64,000 nucleotides of DNA from Riptortus pedestris (Eukaryota > Arthropoda > Insecta > Hemiptera > Alydidae): positions 87,464,501 through 87,528,500 of the forward strand of contig CM032233.1 of the NCBI GenBank assembly GCA_019009955.1, in the 5' to 3' direction. Position numbers and translations under genes: made by a program. Positions 12,513 through 24,361 of the stretch are shown piece by piece; position 1 is the first letter of the stretch; every line of letters begins with the position of its first letter. Below the pieces are notes generated by a model. It worked only from the letters and a program-made list of their open reading frames with translations, had not been told where the DNA came from and did not search any database.

Positions 12513-15500
12513 TTTATGGGTTATTATATTTTATATTGTCCTAGAACTAGTAAATGTCATTATAGACAAAATAAGGTTCATATAACATGACCAAACAAGT
12601 ACTCGGCTTATGGTCATAGTACACAAAAAAAAATTAAATGAATTATTAAGAAATTCTAGCTTTAGGAACTTAAGAAGTGGATGTTGTGTACCACTTAAAA
12701 TATTATTATCATAAATCAAATCAAATAATTCATGAACACTCAAATCTATGCTGGGTTACTTTAATTATAATCAGATTATTAATTAACAAAGGTTTATTTA
12801 AAATAAAAATTGAGAACTCTTTGTGCAGATAACTTGATATTTATTTTAAATAAAAATGTATCTATATAATATCATAATATGCAAAATAACTTTTCAATTA
12901 TTGCTGGTTAACATGTGGGGAAACAGATAGTGATAAAATATGCATTAGTATTTAAGTTATTAGTAATTATCTAATATGAATTAATGTACATTGAAAAATA
13001 TCTCACCCATAAGAATTTAGAGCATTGGAATTTAAGTATGCCAGATCTGGACTTATATTGATGTCTCCTTTGGCAAAAAAGCAAATAGGATTCATGTTGA
13101 CGATGTTGGCTTCATTTCTCGTCCTTCTTTCTCGCACATGCAAGATAAAGGAGTTTTCCATGGTTGAAAAATACGAAGATGAGAGACAGCAAAGCGTGAA
13201 CCCAGTTCAGGCTAATAACCACGAGTGTTCCTCCAGATCCAGTTTATGTTACCCAAAAAGCCATATGGCTTTTTAAAAATAATATGTTTTTAGATACAAA
13301 ATCTGATTTTTTTTTTAACAAAATACAATAATATTTCATATCTAGCCAACCCTGGTTGAGAAACAATCAAATAATATGCTTTCTACTATGTTTAGGACCT
13401 TTAAGTTATGCATCACTCTATATCTCAGTAATGCACATGCTGAACAATTTATTCATGAGCTCTCTGAATTTGGCAAGGCAGTAAAGAAAAATGGATTCAC
13501 AATAGAAGAATATTGCGCTGCCATTAGATACAGTGTTACAACGGGAGCACCCCAATTTCGATCAACCCAAATTCAGGTGAAATGCTGATGTTTTATCAAA
13601 TATCAAATTCTTCATGCTTTCTTATAAAAAAATTCAACATTACAGTACAAAATTATTTTGTAATGAATGCTCTGAAACTATCATTGCCACATTAATTCAG
13701 TTTCATAAAAAGAATTTGTTCCTGTTTTTTTTTGTTTGTATTTTTTTCATTTTCATTTTTTCAGAATTAGTTAAATTAATTTGAAAATGATCTATTACGT
13801 TTCTTTATATTACATGTAAAATATTGGCATCAGCTAAAAGACTATCAATATTTCCATGAAGTTTTCTTACATTTACTTAACATTGCCCTTTTGAGTGAGT
13901 CCTCAATTTAAGAGGGAGACAACTATTTGTAATGAACATCATTTAGGAATGTCTGAAAATAAATGATACATTTTTACTTCTTTTCACAGTAATTTTCATA
14001 CAACCACATAATTAAATTTTTGCAGCTAATTCTTTTAGTTCAACAATAATACCATAAAAATTCAGTTTTAAATTAATAAAGTACTGAACGTAACATGAAT
14101 CATGAACTAAAAGACAGTGACATATATACACACACACACTCACATGATTCTTCCTTGGTATGGTCAGTAAGATTATCCCAGATAGATCGAATATAACAAA
14201 TAATATTTGCTATTTAAATCATTTTTTTTAATTCCCTAATGCAGTTTGAGCCTTTTAAAAAAAAAAATGTTAAATTCCAACTAAAATCACAGTCTAAATG
14301 TAGAAGGCCTTACATATTACATATTTTAATAATTAGTACCTTTATGTTTTATTCATGGCTATATGGCTACAATTAGAATATTTATTGAAGTATAAATGAA
14401 TGTCTTCAAGGAATCAAGTGAAGTAGATAGGAGCCATTAGGGTGAACTACTCTGTTGTTTTTGTTTTTTTTGGTTTTTTTTCAGGAAACATAAATTATCA
14501 ATTAAAACTCTAACTCATTTATTATTGGAAGAAATGAGGGATGTCATCAAGATTGTTATTTGTAATAATTCCATAGGAAAATGATTTGCCTTTCCCTATA
14601 CAAGTTCCATGTTTACTTCTGGTGAATTGATATTGCTCATTTAGTATTTGTTACCCCAGTTGAAAGAGAGGAAGTATCAATGAAAGCTATCTAGCACTCG
14701 GATGAGTTATATAATATGCACACACACTGCACTGTTTTCGAGTCACAGGTCCTCATAACAATCTACACCCCTCTCAATCCTATATATTTTTTCTTTACCA
14801 GTAGACGCATTTCATTATTAGGGCTACGATTCTGTATTAATCTTTTGACCTTATATTATTCCAAGTAATGTTTGTTCAATTTATTTATTTTTTTTACCTA
14901 TCTCTTATTGCCTCAGTTTTATCTCATTATCTTCCTTTTTTTAATGACTTTCATATATCAATGTCAAATTTATTTTAAATTACTGGTTCAGGAACAAAGT
15001 GTTAGAGCTCATCAAATTTATAATGGAGTAGAAAATACTTCTTCAACATTAATTTCTGAAATCCCACCTGCTACTGCTGAGGACACAGTCCTTCAATTTG
15101 TTTTTGGTACCACAGGAAGACTTAGTGACTTATCTCTCTTCAATGCTGCTATGTTCAATTACTTTAATAGGGTATGTTTTATTTTCTCTTTCAATTCATA
15201 ATTTTAGTTTAGTTACTTAAACTCACCACTAAAAAAAAAAATAACAAATAACCTCTAAAATACAGTAACACTTATGAAGGGGATGTTAATATCTCTCCAC
15301 TCATGTTATCCAATTTTTTTTCTTGTATTTTAAAAGTGCCAGTACAGTAGCACCTCGATTATCCGTCACATATTGGACCAGAGTATGATGGTTGGAACAC
15401 TAAAAGGGTCGGATAACACTGATAAACAAGCCACAGATGTCTGGCTGGATGTTTACTTTTTCTAATGAAGTTTTTTATGCTGATTGAAAATCTGAAATCT

Positions 15501-18500
15501 TGTTTTCTCTATCATGTCAGGTTTTTTTTTTTTTTTAATGCGACACCGAATTTTTCCAATAACGCCGTACGGGCTCTAGACTCTATTCTAATTGTTCTAG
15601 GAAGGTGGGAGCGGTGTCCTTTTACTCTGTTATGCATGATCTTTCATATGACATGGAACAAACATTAGGTTATATTAAAAAAAATATCTCCAAAACTCAA
15701 AATCAAAATTTTGATTTTGATTATTTTGAAAAGTACGGCACCAAAAAGTTTTAAAAAATTCCTAAGTGTAGGCTGCACTTACATTTAGTATATATCAATG
15801 TTTGAAAATGGGTCGATAACTATCAGTGTGAAAGAAGGTGTGTTCATAGGTCCACAAATAAGGAAGATCATTGCAGACAGTCACTTCGAAGACTTACTCA
15901 GCAATACTGAAAAAGATGCATGGTTGGCATTCAAGTCTGTTGTAGCCAATTTCCTTGGAAATTATAAATCTCCTGACTATGTAAATATTGTGCAGAAGTG
16001 CATTAGTGCGTACAGCTTGATGGGTTGCAACATTTCCCTCAAGATTCATCTCTTCGACTCACGTTTCGACTTCTTTTCCGAGAACCTAGGTTCTGTCAGT
16101 GATGAACATGGTGAACAATTAGAAAAATGGTATCAAATCATTAAAAATACATTAATTGAAATATTAATATAAAGTAGTATTTTGTTGAACCACCATTAGC
16201 CCTGATCACTGAGATGATCCTGTTTGGCATTGATTCGGCCAAATTTTTTATGATTTTATCACTAATCTCCTCATTCCAAACATTTTTGATTGCTTGCTTC
16301 AACTCATCTTTACCCTTAGGCTTCGTAATATTAATTTTTTTCTTTATTATCATCCACAAATTTTCAATGGGATTTAAATTGCCTGGCCACGGTAGCATGG
16401 AGATCTTGTTTTCTGTTAAAAACTGCTTTACCTATCCAAAAACAAAATGGTAGAGGCAATAGAAAATAATGTATCTTACAGCTAACGTTTTTTTACATAA
16501 ATAAATAATTAACTTACCGATTTGGCTCTATGGCATGGAGCAGAATCATCTTGAAAAATGAAGTCTCCTCAGTGTGTAAGATGAAAATTCATTGAGGGAA
16601 TCAAACTCTCTTCCAAAATTTTCTTATATTTTTCTGCATTAACCGTCCCTTCTATGAAGGTAATTCCAAAGTAGGAAAACATCCCCAGACCATCACACTT
16701 ACTGGATGTTTCACTGTTTTTAATATACAAGATTCTTCAAATCTTTCATTTGGCCGACGTTGAACGTATGGAGAACCATCAGAACTGAAGATGTTGAACT
16801 AACTCTCATCTGAAAACATCACTTTCCTCCAGTCATCAGATGTCCAAGTTTTAAAATTTATCGCCCAATTTAGCCGAGATTGTTTCATTTTTTTTGTTAA
16901 GAAATGGTTTTTTGCTGGTTTTCTTGCCCATAAACCTTTCTCTCTTAATTGTCTGCCCACTGTTTCTCAACTTACTTCTGCTAAATTGCTATCTGCTAGA
17001 TCTTTAGATATTTCCTTAGCAGTTTTGAAGCGATTTTCTAGAGATAATCTCATCATCATGCGATCTAAACCATCATCTATCTTCCTTTTCCTTCCAGTCC
17101 CTTTCTTTCGCTCGGTAAATCCATGGGAAACATTTTTTTTATTATTCTGACCACAGTGGATAGGTTGTACTTCACACTCTTTGCTATCTCACGAGAAGAA
17201 ATTCCAGCTTCAGCAAATGCCACTATTTTAACTTTTTCCTCATTAGACATTTGTTTGAAGTTCAGTCTATTGGACACAATAATAGGAAATAACGTGCTTA
17301 ATGTTGGATTACTTGGGCACAACTGAGCTATGAGTCACTGATAACATCTCTCTCTAATGCTACTAGGTAAACAAATTCATTCCCACAGATTGTATAGACA
17401 TTTAGGATTAAAAAGATAACAATCATAGGTGATACAATTTCTATGACCATGAAGTAGTATGTTATTAGTAGTCTATTCAGCAATATGTGCTCTACTATAA
17501 CTTGTCTGCAAGTTGTTTGTCTTGATACAATGTTAAACATACATAAATGGTTAATGTCCGATATCTCAAAAATGTTGGGTGATAGAGACAAACGGTTTGC
17601 ATTATTTTAATCAGGATGTCTGAATTGTCTTAAACACGTTTTGGATACCAAAATATCCGCCAAAAATTTTTTTTGCTTATCAGTGTAATCAGGGGAGAAA
17701 GCCATCTATATGTATTTAAACGATGCATTAAGTAAAAAATACTTAAGGACTATACATTATACTGTACTGTACAAAAGCCATATAAAGGATACAAAAATGT
17801 GTTTTTAAGTCATAGTAAGTAAAGAATGAAAACATGTTTAAATCATGTTAAAAACTGGTGTGCCACTGTGCAAACCTTCTGCACTCAGGAAGTCTATTTT
17901 CATTCATTATTTATTAATTAATCTATTTTGATCATTATCAACTCATTAATCTTTAATACTAGTAAATAGCTGATTTATAAACAAAATTATTAAATTAATG
18001 TTTTGTATATGTATTAGTGTTCGTAAATGGGTTAAGTATTCTCTTAGTCTGATTCTAGTTGTTTTGTTATGGAACAAAACCCTCCAAAAGGTGGCTACGA
18101 TTGTCACCTTAACACAATTGTTTAATGATCATAAATTCTCACCCTAAGGATTACATTTCATGGAGGAAACAAATAGTATTCCAAGCCTTCCATGTGATCT
18201 TTTTTTATTTCTTTTTGTATTATCTTTAAAATGTATTCTTTAATTTCTTTTTATACATTCTATTGTTTTTAATGGGTGTTCACATTATATAATCCCTTCC
18301 TGTTTCTTATTGCAGGGTGCTAGTCAAGGGTCGCCTGGCACTGTGGCTTGGCTTGATTCTCTTCAAAATAGAAACACAAATAGGCCTCTGGTGCCTGAAA
18401 ATGAAGATGGTGCTAGGCATGTGATGCCTGAAAACATAGAGGGCACTAGTTCTGTGGCACCTGAAAATGTAGAGGATTCTAACCCCGTGGAGCCTGAAAC

Positions 18501-18636
18501 TCTAGAAGGTACAAGTTCTGTGGCATCTGAAAGTCTAGAAAGTACTAATTCTGTGGCACCTGAAAATGTAGTGGAGGACATTCCATTAAATGAGGAGAAC
18601 AACACTGTCATGTCACACCCAAGGTCTGCCTCTTAG
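7642..18636 (+). CDS. Gene A: Topors-like RING protein with C-terminal 11-residue repeats
   Basis: Predicted coding exons are 7642-7761, 10453-10550, 11263-11385, 12132-12278, 13396-13576, 14992-15171 and 18316-18636, giving 389 residues. All junctions are GT..AG and keep phase. Residues 7-48 form a C3HC4 RING (C7, C10, C26, H28, C31, C34, C45, C48), so an E3 ubiquitin- or SUMO-ligase role is likely. Residues about 115-210 (MNPLIAEKLEAWINQELEAL, EQFIHELSEFGKAV) resemble the helical domain after the RING in Topors. Ordinary Topors proteins are nuclear, much longer and have an RS-rich tail, absent here. Residues 308-373 are six degenerate 11-residue repeats (VAPENVEDSNP type). Exons 6 and 7 differ strongly from genes B and C. 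The stop at 18,634 may be followed by a 3' UTR intron. The RING is certain; the Topors assignment is likely, not proven. Confidence 0.7.
7871..8086. repeat. Inverted repeat in intron 1 of gene A
   Basis: The arms 7,871-7,956 and 8,001-8,086 are imperfect reverse complements, and pairing continues inward (7,962-7,974 with 7,983-7,995) to a loop of about 8 bases. Genes B and C have only one copy of this intron sequence, so it is a local inverted duplication private to gene A. Confidence 0.75.
8131..8170. repeat. Compound (TG)n/(TA)n microsatellite
   Basis: A short GTGTGAGTGTGTG run passes into about 17 TA units in intron 1 of gene A. Confidence 0.85.
8171..10450. other. Intron 1 of gene A, remainder
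   Basis: AT-rich intronic DNA with a (TA)n tract at 9,746-9,787. The open frame at 8,521-8,952 is low-complexity (Lys, Phe, Leu and His rich) and has no domain I recognise; I treat it as chance. Confidence 0.5.
10749..11043. mobile_element. Foldback element (head-to-head inverted repeat)
   Basis: Two arms of about 147 bp (10,749-10,895 and 10,897-11,043) are near-perfect reverse complements and almost touch at a CTGTCCTCTAGGACAG centre. Each arm contains the 94-base segment also found inside the hAT element at 1,330-1,423. It lies in intron 2 of gene A. As RNA it would form a very long hairpin. It is a foldback transposon or an inverted pair of solo ends; there is no coding capacity. Confidence 0.8.
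12472..12511. repeat. (TA)n microsatellite in intron 4 of gene A
   Basis: Twenty TA units. The rest of this intron (12,279-13,395) shows no recognisable element. Confidence 0.85.
15345..15450 (+). mobile_element. Isolated Tigger/pogo-like terminus
   Basis: After a TA dinucleotide the sequence reads CAGTAGCACCTCGATTATCC and later GGTCGGATAACACTGATAA. This resembles the ends of the complete Tigger element at 62,726-63,237. The matching opposite end is not found downstream, so this is a truncated copy in intron 6 of gene A. Confidence 0.5.
15798..16140 (+). pseudogene. Fragment of a recurrent arthropod repeat-gene ORF
   Basis: An open frame of about 115 codons reads as protein, with motifs KEGVFIGPQIRKII, AFKSVVANFLGNYKSPDY, SLKIHLFDSRFDFF and NLGSVSDEHGEQ. 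I recall this pattern from multi-copy uncharacterised proteins in arthropod genomes that behave like parts of transposable elements, but I cannot name the family. The copy lacks the start and the usual residues after SDEHGE, so it is a remnant. It sits in intron 6 of gene A beside a Tc1 element. Confidence 0.5.
16150..17325 (-). pseudogene. Decayed Tc1-like transposase
   Basis: On the minus strand an N-terminal helix-turn-helix (EEKVKIVAFAEAGISSREIA, near 17,200) is followed by RQLREKGLWARKPAKN, then the catalytic landmarks VMFSDES, FQDDSAPCHRAKS and WPGNLNPIENLW, and a C-terminal VIRANGGSTKY. Spacing fits the DD34E triad of Tc1 transposases. Stops and frame changes interrupt the frame several times, so it is inactive. 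I could not fix its terminal inverted repeats. It is inserted antisense in intron 6 of gene A. Confidence 0.8.
17340..18300. other. Unassigned intronic DNA before exon 7 of gene A
   Basis: AT-rich sequence with no supported frame, RNA or terminal repeat beyond a possible Tc1 flank. It ends in the pyrimidine-rich acceptor CTTATTGCAG at 18,315. Confidence 0.4.
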
Positions 18637-18849
18637 TTCTCATCACAGAGGTGGTGGAGGTAATTATAATAGAAACAATCTCTTTGATGAATTACATACG
18701 TGAATAATAACGGTGGTACTATTGATTTCAAGGACATACTCACAAATTGATTAATTTGATAAATAGGCAGGAACATTTCTATCATTGACATTTCCATTTT
18801 GAAGAATGATAATGAAAATGGTCAAATATATAATATTATTATATAGAAT

Positions 18850-19440
18850 TCGAAAATTCCAAATATCTCTGTTATTATACGTCGTATCAAAAAATTGTAT
18901 GAAACCAGTCTTATAGAAAATTAAATGTACTATAAATATTGCTATATAAATTTATTCTCTTTCTTCAATACTAACAGTGATATTTGCATTTTGTAGTTCT
19001 TAGCCTCGTTAAAACCCCAGTACTAATCATGTCAGAATAGCAATACCCTGTTATATCAGGAACCACTTTATTCTAAGCTTAATTACCAAATATTGTTTTC
19101 AAGGGACCTTTATTATGCGAGTGTATGCAAATTCGTTGAGTGATGATATCATCAATTAAGATTTAACATTCTTGTTTTGAAAATGTTTATTTAATCTATA
19201 CCATACACGACATTTAACTATTTTAGACAACACTAAACATCACATTTGTTATTGGCAGAAATCAGACATGGAATAGGGGGGGAGGAATTCGAAAATTCAA
19301 AAATATTAATATGACTGGTAATATGACATGTAGACATTTTCCAATAGTTAGGGACTAACTAAGGAAGTTTCCATTGTCTTCTGGGGGGAGGTGGACTACC
19401 TATCTTCCTACCCTATATCCTATCTTCTCTCTTCTATTGA
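18850..19440. repeat. Family X-like repeats downstream of gene A
   Basis: Phrases such as GAATTCGAAAATTCCAAATA, TCTCTGTTATTATACGTCGT and GATATTTGCATTTTGTAGTTC match the interior of family X copies at 25,900-26,050 and 60,000-60,130. A second, weaker trace lies near 19,280. Confidence 0.4.
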
Positions 19441-19490
19441 GTACTCTCTTAAAAAAATGTTAATTTTCCCTATTTAATTGTCATTGTTGT

Positions 19491-19546
19491 ATTTAATTAG
19501 TTTGTTATGATAATAAAAAATTATTATCACGATAAACTAATTAAAT
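19491..19546. repeat. AT-rich hairpin
   Basis: ATTTAATTAGTTT at 19,491 pairs with AAACTAATTAAAT ending at 19,546, with further partial pairing through ATAAT/ATTAT inside. A MITE remnant or a chance hairpin. Confidence 0.6.
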
Positions 19547-19957
19547 AGAGAAAAATAATATCATTTTTTTTTTTACTGGCATGCATTGTAAACTTTATTA
19601 ACAAGAACAAGGCTGTCAGTATAATCCATGAAAGGACCTATGCAGGAGAGAGGGTACCAATGAACACTAGGCTTATACAGTCATTCGACAAGGCATAGCC
19701 ACACCAATAAACAGAATAGTTACAAACAAGTACACTAATGATAATCGTATTCTGGTCCAACTGTACTGCTCTTAAGTAAAGGATATGGCCAAACTAGGAC
19801 ACCTAACAGATCATATTGTTATCAAAACTACTAAGTCTTTACTCATCTAGGGATTGCAATTTTGATATGGAGCTCTGACTGAATTTTGTTCGGACCAACA
19901 GGGAATCTTTACCATAACTGGTGGCTCTCAGATCACAATATGGCTCCCTTATTTTAA

Positions 19958-20537
19958 CCCTCCGTCGGGCGCACCTCTGGACGAAACAAAATCGGGCGCA
20001 CCCGGCCTGAGAGGCCGCTCACATATTTTAAACCCCCACTACCCAACTAATTAATTTTAATTTATAACGCTGGTAGGACAGACTTCGCTAGGATCTTTGG
20101 AAACCAAATATAATATTTATAACGTAAAATATTGTTTTTATTAGAATAGAATGAAGCTTATACTAAAACAAGTAAAATTGATCAGGCGCATTCGGCCTGA
20201 GAGGCCAGAGTTAGACTAGCACTTATTTCTCAAGATATCGACGAACTTCCATATAGAATAGCATTAATCTTAGTAAAAGGGACGATTGCAATAGATATAT
20301 CTTGAAAAAAAATCATCTTGGAAATTAAGGAGCAATTGGGCGCAGTCGGCCTCACAAGCCACCTAGGGACCAGTCGGTCTGGATGAAGGATGGCAATAGA
20401 CTAAAGTAGGGGATTCTAAGCATGAACACAAATCAGGAAATTACTGGGAATGGCCCCTCACAGGGGAAACAGAATGAGGCGTGGTATCAAAAAGTATGTT
20501 TTCCTGGCCTCTCAGGCTAGCTGCGCCCGACGTAGGG
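19958..20537. mobile_element. piggyBac-like non-autonomous element (TTAA target)
   Basis: TTAA flanks the element on both sides (19,954-19,957 and 20,538-20,541). The termini CCCTCCGTCGGGCGCA and, inverted, CCCTACGTCGGGCGCA match over 16 bases with one mismatch. Subterminal units GGCCTGAGAGGCC, each next to GGGCGCA or a variant, recur several times. CCC termini with TTAA duplications are characteristic of piggyBac elements. There is no transposase frame. It interrupts a low-copy-looking sequence (19,575-19,950 and 20,542-20,935) whose nature I cannot tell. Confidence 0.75.
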
Positions 20538-21099
20538 TTAAGGACACATAGCAATACTTGTCCAAAACAATTAACCAATTCAGAAAACATTTTTAAGAAA
20601 GTTGTGCTAACTGACTAAATCAGATTAGTGAAAGAACCCAGTTTAAAATAATAATAATAATCAAATATTTCTTTTGGGCATGGTGAAACCAGGATAGAGG
20701 TTGGAGATTGGAGATAGTAATAACTCTGAAGTCCCTGAACATGTTGTGTGGAATACCACAGCAATGAGAGTTCAAATAGTGTAGCTTGATGGTCTGAAGG
20801 GCATCTGGAGCTTGCAAAGATTAGTAGGCAGCCTCAATAATCAATCTGAGAGCGGAAGAGGCTGAAGTCCTGCTGTAACTCTATAGTAATGACAATATAC
20901 TGAACTGTATATTTTATTTTAAGTAAATCAGTGATATTCGACATTAGTAGTATTAAAGCAAAAAGCGATCCTCAGTTTATTCATTATAACTTTCTATTTT
21001 ATGTTATCTCTAAGAACTTTCAATTTATAATAAGTAATTTGATTATTATTAATATGATTTTTTTGTATTCTAATTAAATATATTTACATTTTGTTTCAG

Positions 21100-21320
21100 G
21101 AGATGAACTATGGAAACCACCTTCATGCATTTTGTTATCTTTATACGTATACATTTATATAAGAGATATGTTTTTATTAATAAATGACAATATTATATCT
21201 CTCTAAATGAATCTAAGTCATTTATGTACATTACTTAAAATGTATTATGGAAAATATATATTTTATATTATATTTATTCTGTGTTCCCTCTTCTAAAATT
21301 TATTCAAAATAAATATTTTA
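21100..21320 (+). other. Candidate terminal (mostly 3' UTR) exon of gene A
   Basis: The acceptor TTTTGTTTCAG|GAG at 21,099 matches in context that of the last exon of gene B (38,832). A donor-like GTGGAG|GTAATT lies about 25 bases after the gene A stop. AATAAA signals occur near 21,180 and 21,308. If the stop at 18,634 is real this exon is untranslated. Confidence 0.4.
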
Positions 21321-21877
21321 GACATTATATTTTCTTTTCATTCATTTTTTATTTTCCTCTCTGGTAATTATTTAATTTAATGAAGTATCTACTTATGCAT
21401 TTGAACATTTCTGAAGAAAAATAGTAGAATATTTCTAACTTCAGAAATACACTTCTTTATTGAAAAAGTTTTATTAACATACTCCCCAGATTAGGCTCTT
21501 ATCTCACAACTGGGTTTGTAAACTATTTTAATAAGAGTATAATTAATAAAAGAAGCACACCTTTTAAACCAAATAGAATATACTAGTAATTAAAACAAGT
21601 ACAATAATGCCAATCACATAGATAAATATAAATATTATAAAAATAATTAATAACAGAGAGCTACATATTGCATCTAAGCATTTTTATACAAAATTAATAA
21701 ATACACAAAGTGTAGAGGCCAAAGAAAAATGTATATATAATTCCTGCAGTAGGGATATGACACATGGTGAGCATAATAGATTAGAACAAGGCTATTTTTT
21801 ACATCTAGTAATTAATATTAATATTAAACAAACTATAGTATAAGTGAAGTATAGTGATACTATACTATAAAAAAATA

Positions 21878-21879
<2 letters not shown>

Positions 21880-21937
<58 letters not shown>

Positions 21938-21986
21938 TTGTGTGCGTGCATGTGCATACGTGAGTGAGTGTGTGTGTGTGTGTGTA
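21880..21986. repeat. Compound (TA)n(TG)n microsatellite
   Basis: About 19 TA units continue into interrupted TG repeats. It lies between gene A and the copia remnant. Confidence 0.9.
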
Positions 21987-22140
21987 TTAATCTTTTACTG
22001 CTCTAGAGGTCTCAATTATTGAAGGTTTGAAATTTCGATCATTGATTATAGCTTCATTAAAACGAGGAAATAGTCATCAAAAATTGAAATACATCACTTT
22101 CCTTAACTAATGCATTCATAAAATTGACTCAGTCCAGAAT

Positions 22141-24355
22141 TTTCCAGCAATATTTATGCTTTCCAAAACTTAGTCCTTTTATTAAATAGTCTGCTAGCAT
22201 TTCCTCTGTAGGTTGATACTTGAAGATTACTTCTTTTTTCTCTTCTTAGTAAAAACCCATTTGCTTTCAACTAAAGGTTTATTTTTTGTTTTTTTGACCT
22301 AACTCCATGTTTCATTTTCTACAAGTGAATCTTATACACTCTTCATAGCTTGAATCCATTTTTCTTTATCAGGACTCTGCAACGGTATTCGGAAGATTGT
22401 CACCTATAAGAAATGAACTGTAGTGCATGTAACCACTTGGTTTTCTCCTCTCCCTTGTCAGATAACTCCTTTCACATGTTTGTTCAACATCTTCTGAATT
22501 CTCAGGCTCAATATCAATCTGATCTACATCACCAAAACCTCTAAAATCTTCTCGTGAGCTTTTATGATCTTCACCTGCTGTAGTTTCTTCTAAATCTTCA
22601 TTTTTCTCACTTGATTCTGGTGGCTTAAAATTTAAAGGAACTTCAATATTATTTTTATTTTCATTCACTTCATTTATATCATTATTTTGCTCTTCAAAGA
22701 AAATAACATCATGAGCAATAGTAATGTGTGTAGGATGCTGTGGGTCAAGTAACCTGTAGCCTTTCTGGTCTTCAGAATATCCTGTAAAAATATATTCTTT
22801 GCTCTAGTAGTCAAGCTTTCTTCTCTTCTGATCTGGAATCTTTACAACCAAAAATTCTTAAATGAGCCAAATTGATTCTTTTTCCACTCTAGGCTTCTTC
22901 TGATGTCTTTCCATACATAACTTTTTAGCTGGTGTTCTATTTTTTAAATAATTCGCTGTAGTCACTGCGTCACCCCAATATCTCTTAGACAGTCCAGCCT
23001 CATGTAGCAAACACCTCGTTTTCTCTATTAAGGTTCTATTTAACCTCTCTGTTGCTGTGGTGTGTATATAATTCTTTTTTGATAAATCATACCATAATCA
23101 GATAAAAATTTCTTTAATTCATATTAACATAGTCCTTGCCATTATCAGTTCAGAGGATTTTAATTTTTCTTCCTATTTGGTTTTCTACTAATCTTTTAAA
23201 TTCTCTAAATGTCTTTGTGACTTCAAATTTATTTTTTAATAAATAAACAAAACTTTACTAGAAAAATCATCAACAAAGGTAAGTAAATACCTAGAGCCAC
23301 CCCAACTAGGCTCAGACATAGGTCCACACAAGTCACTATGCACTAGGTCTAACATATTTCTTGCTCTGTTATCTTTAGTCTTAAAAGAATAACTAGTCTG
23401 CTTACCAATTACACAAAGTACACACTTTTTGGCATCTTTAGGCCATTCAATTAAAATTTCATCTGCCATACCATCAGTAAGAAGGTTCAAACAATATCTG
23501 TTTGCATGTGCTAGTCTTTTTTTCCAAATTGAAGCACTTGCCTTGTTAGAAAATGAAACAAAATTATTAACCTCACTGCACTTAGTGTTCATTTTAAAGA
23601 GACCATTATCGTTCACTGCAGAAATAATAATTTTATTTCCTTCAAAAATTTTACAACCATCTTTATTAAAAACAACTGTGAGTCCCTTTTCAGTCATTTT
23701 ACTAACAGACAATAAATTGTGTGCATGATCAGGAACATATAAGGCATTTCCGATTTTTATCTCTTCATTTAGTTGGATATCTTCAAATCCAAATGAATAC
23801 AACTCAGTATTATTGGCTACTTTGGTTTCTAGCTTCTTAGATCTGTAATTTCTAACCAATCTTTCTTTGGAGTCATATGTTCAAAAGCTCCACAATCAAT
23901 AATCCATTCTTTATAGTTTTCAACATCAGTAGTCAAAGCTGCAGATAATACTTTACTTTTGTCACTTTTCTATTAAAAAAATTATTTACTTTTGGCTTAC
24001 TAGAATTATTTCTATCTTTATTTTTATTCCGGTATTCAAAGGACCACATTCATAACATGAAAACCCATCTTGGTATTTCCTGCATCAAGAGCTATAATCA
24101 TTAGTTCATAGTCATCAGTTAAACCATTTAACATCATTACTCCGATAAACTCATCATCTATTGGAGATCCAATATTATTAAGTTATTGAGATAAAGACAT
24201 TACCTCATTTAAATATGCCTCCATTTTGGTGAACTGGAAAAGATTCAGTTTGAAGAGACTTCTCAACAATAACAGTCTTCTGGACAAGATTTGTCTTCAT
24301 ATATATTCTCCATTTTTTTCGACACTTCTTTTGGAGTCTTCAAACCGATAACAAC
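22141..24355 (-). pseudogene. Ty1/copia retrotransposon remnant lacking reverse transcriptase
   Basis: Read on the minus strand, the order is Gag (EFIGVMMLNGLTDDYEL near 24,130), a CCHC knuckle start (CYEC), a protease region (IIDCGAFEHMTPKKDWL, with Cys replacing Ser in the usual D-S-G), a pre-integrase domain (KKLE..WKKRLAHANRYC, CVLCVIGK; open at 23,236-23,859), integrase (LDLVHSDLCGPM, TDNGKDYVN) and a variable linker (TRERRKPSGYMHYSSF, open at 22,369-22,668). The polyprotein then jumps from KWVFTKKRKK, just before the reverse transcriptase, to the extreme C-terminus KYQPTEEMLADYLIKGL. The whole RT/RNase H core is therefore missing. Many stops and shifts are present. LTRs are not identified. 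It joins a Helitron piece at about 24,360. Confidence 0.85.
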
Positions 24356-24361
24356 TGGATG

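Noticed and set aside
13025..13276. 83-codon frame before exon 5 of gene A
   Set aside because: It has a passable composition but no counterpart in genes B and C, no splice partner in phase and no recognised motif.
18310..18315. Translation start at 18,310 for the repeat-rich exon
   Set aside because: The codon is TTG within the splice acceptor TTATTGCAG; the exon continues gene A in phase from 15,171.
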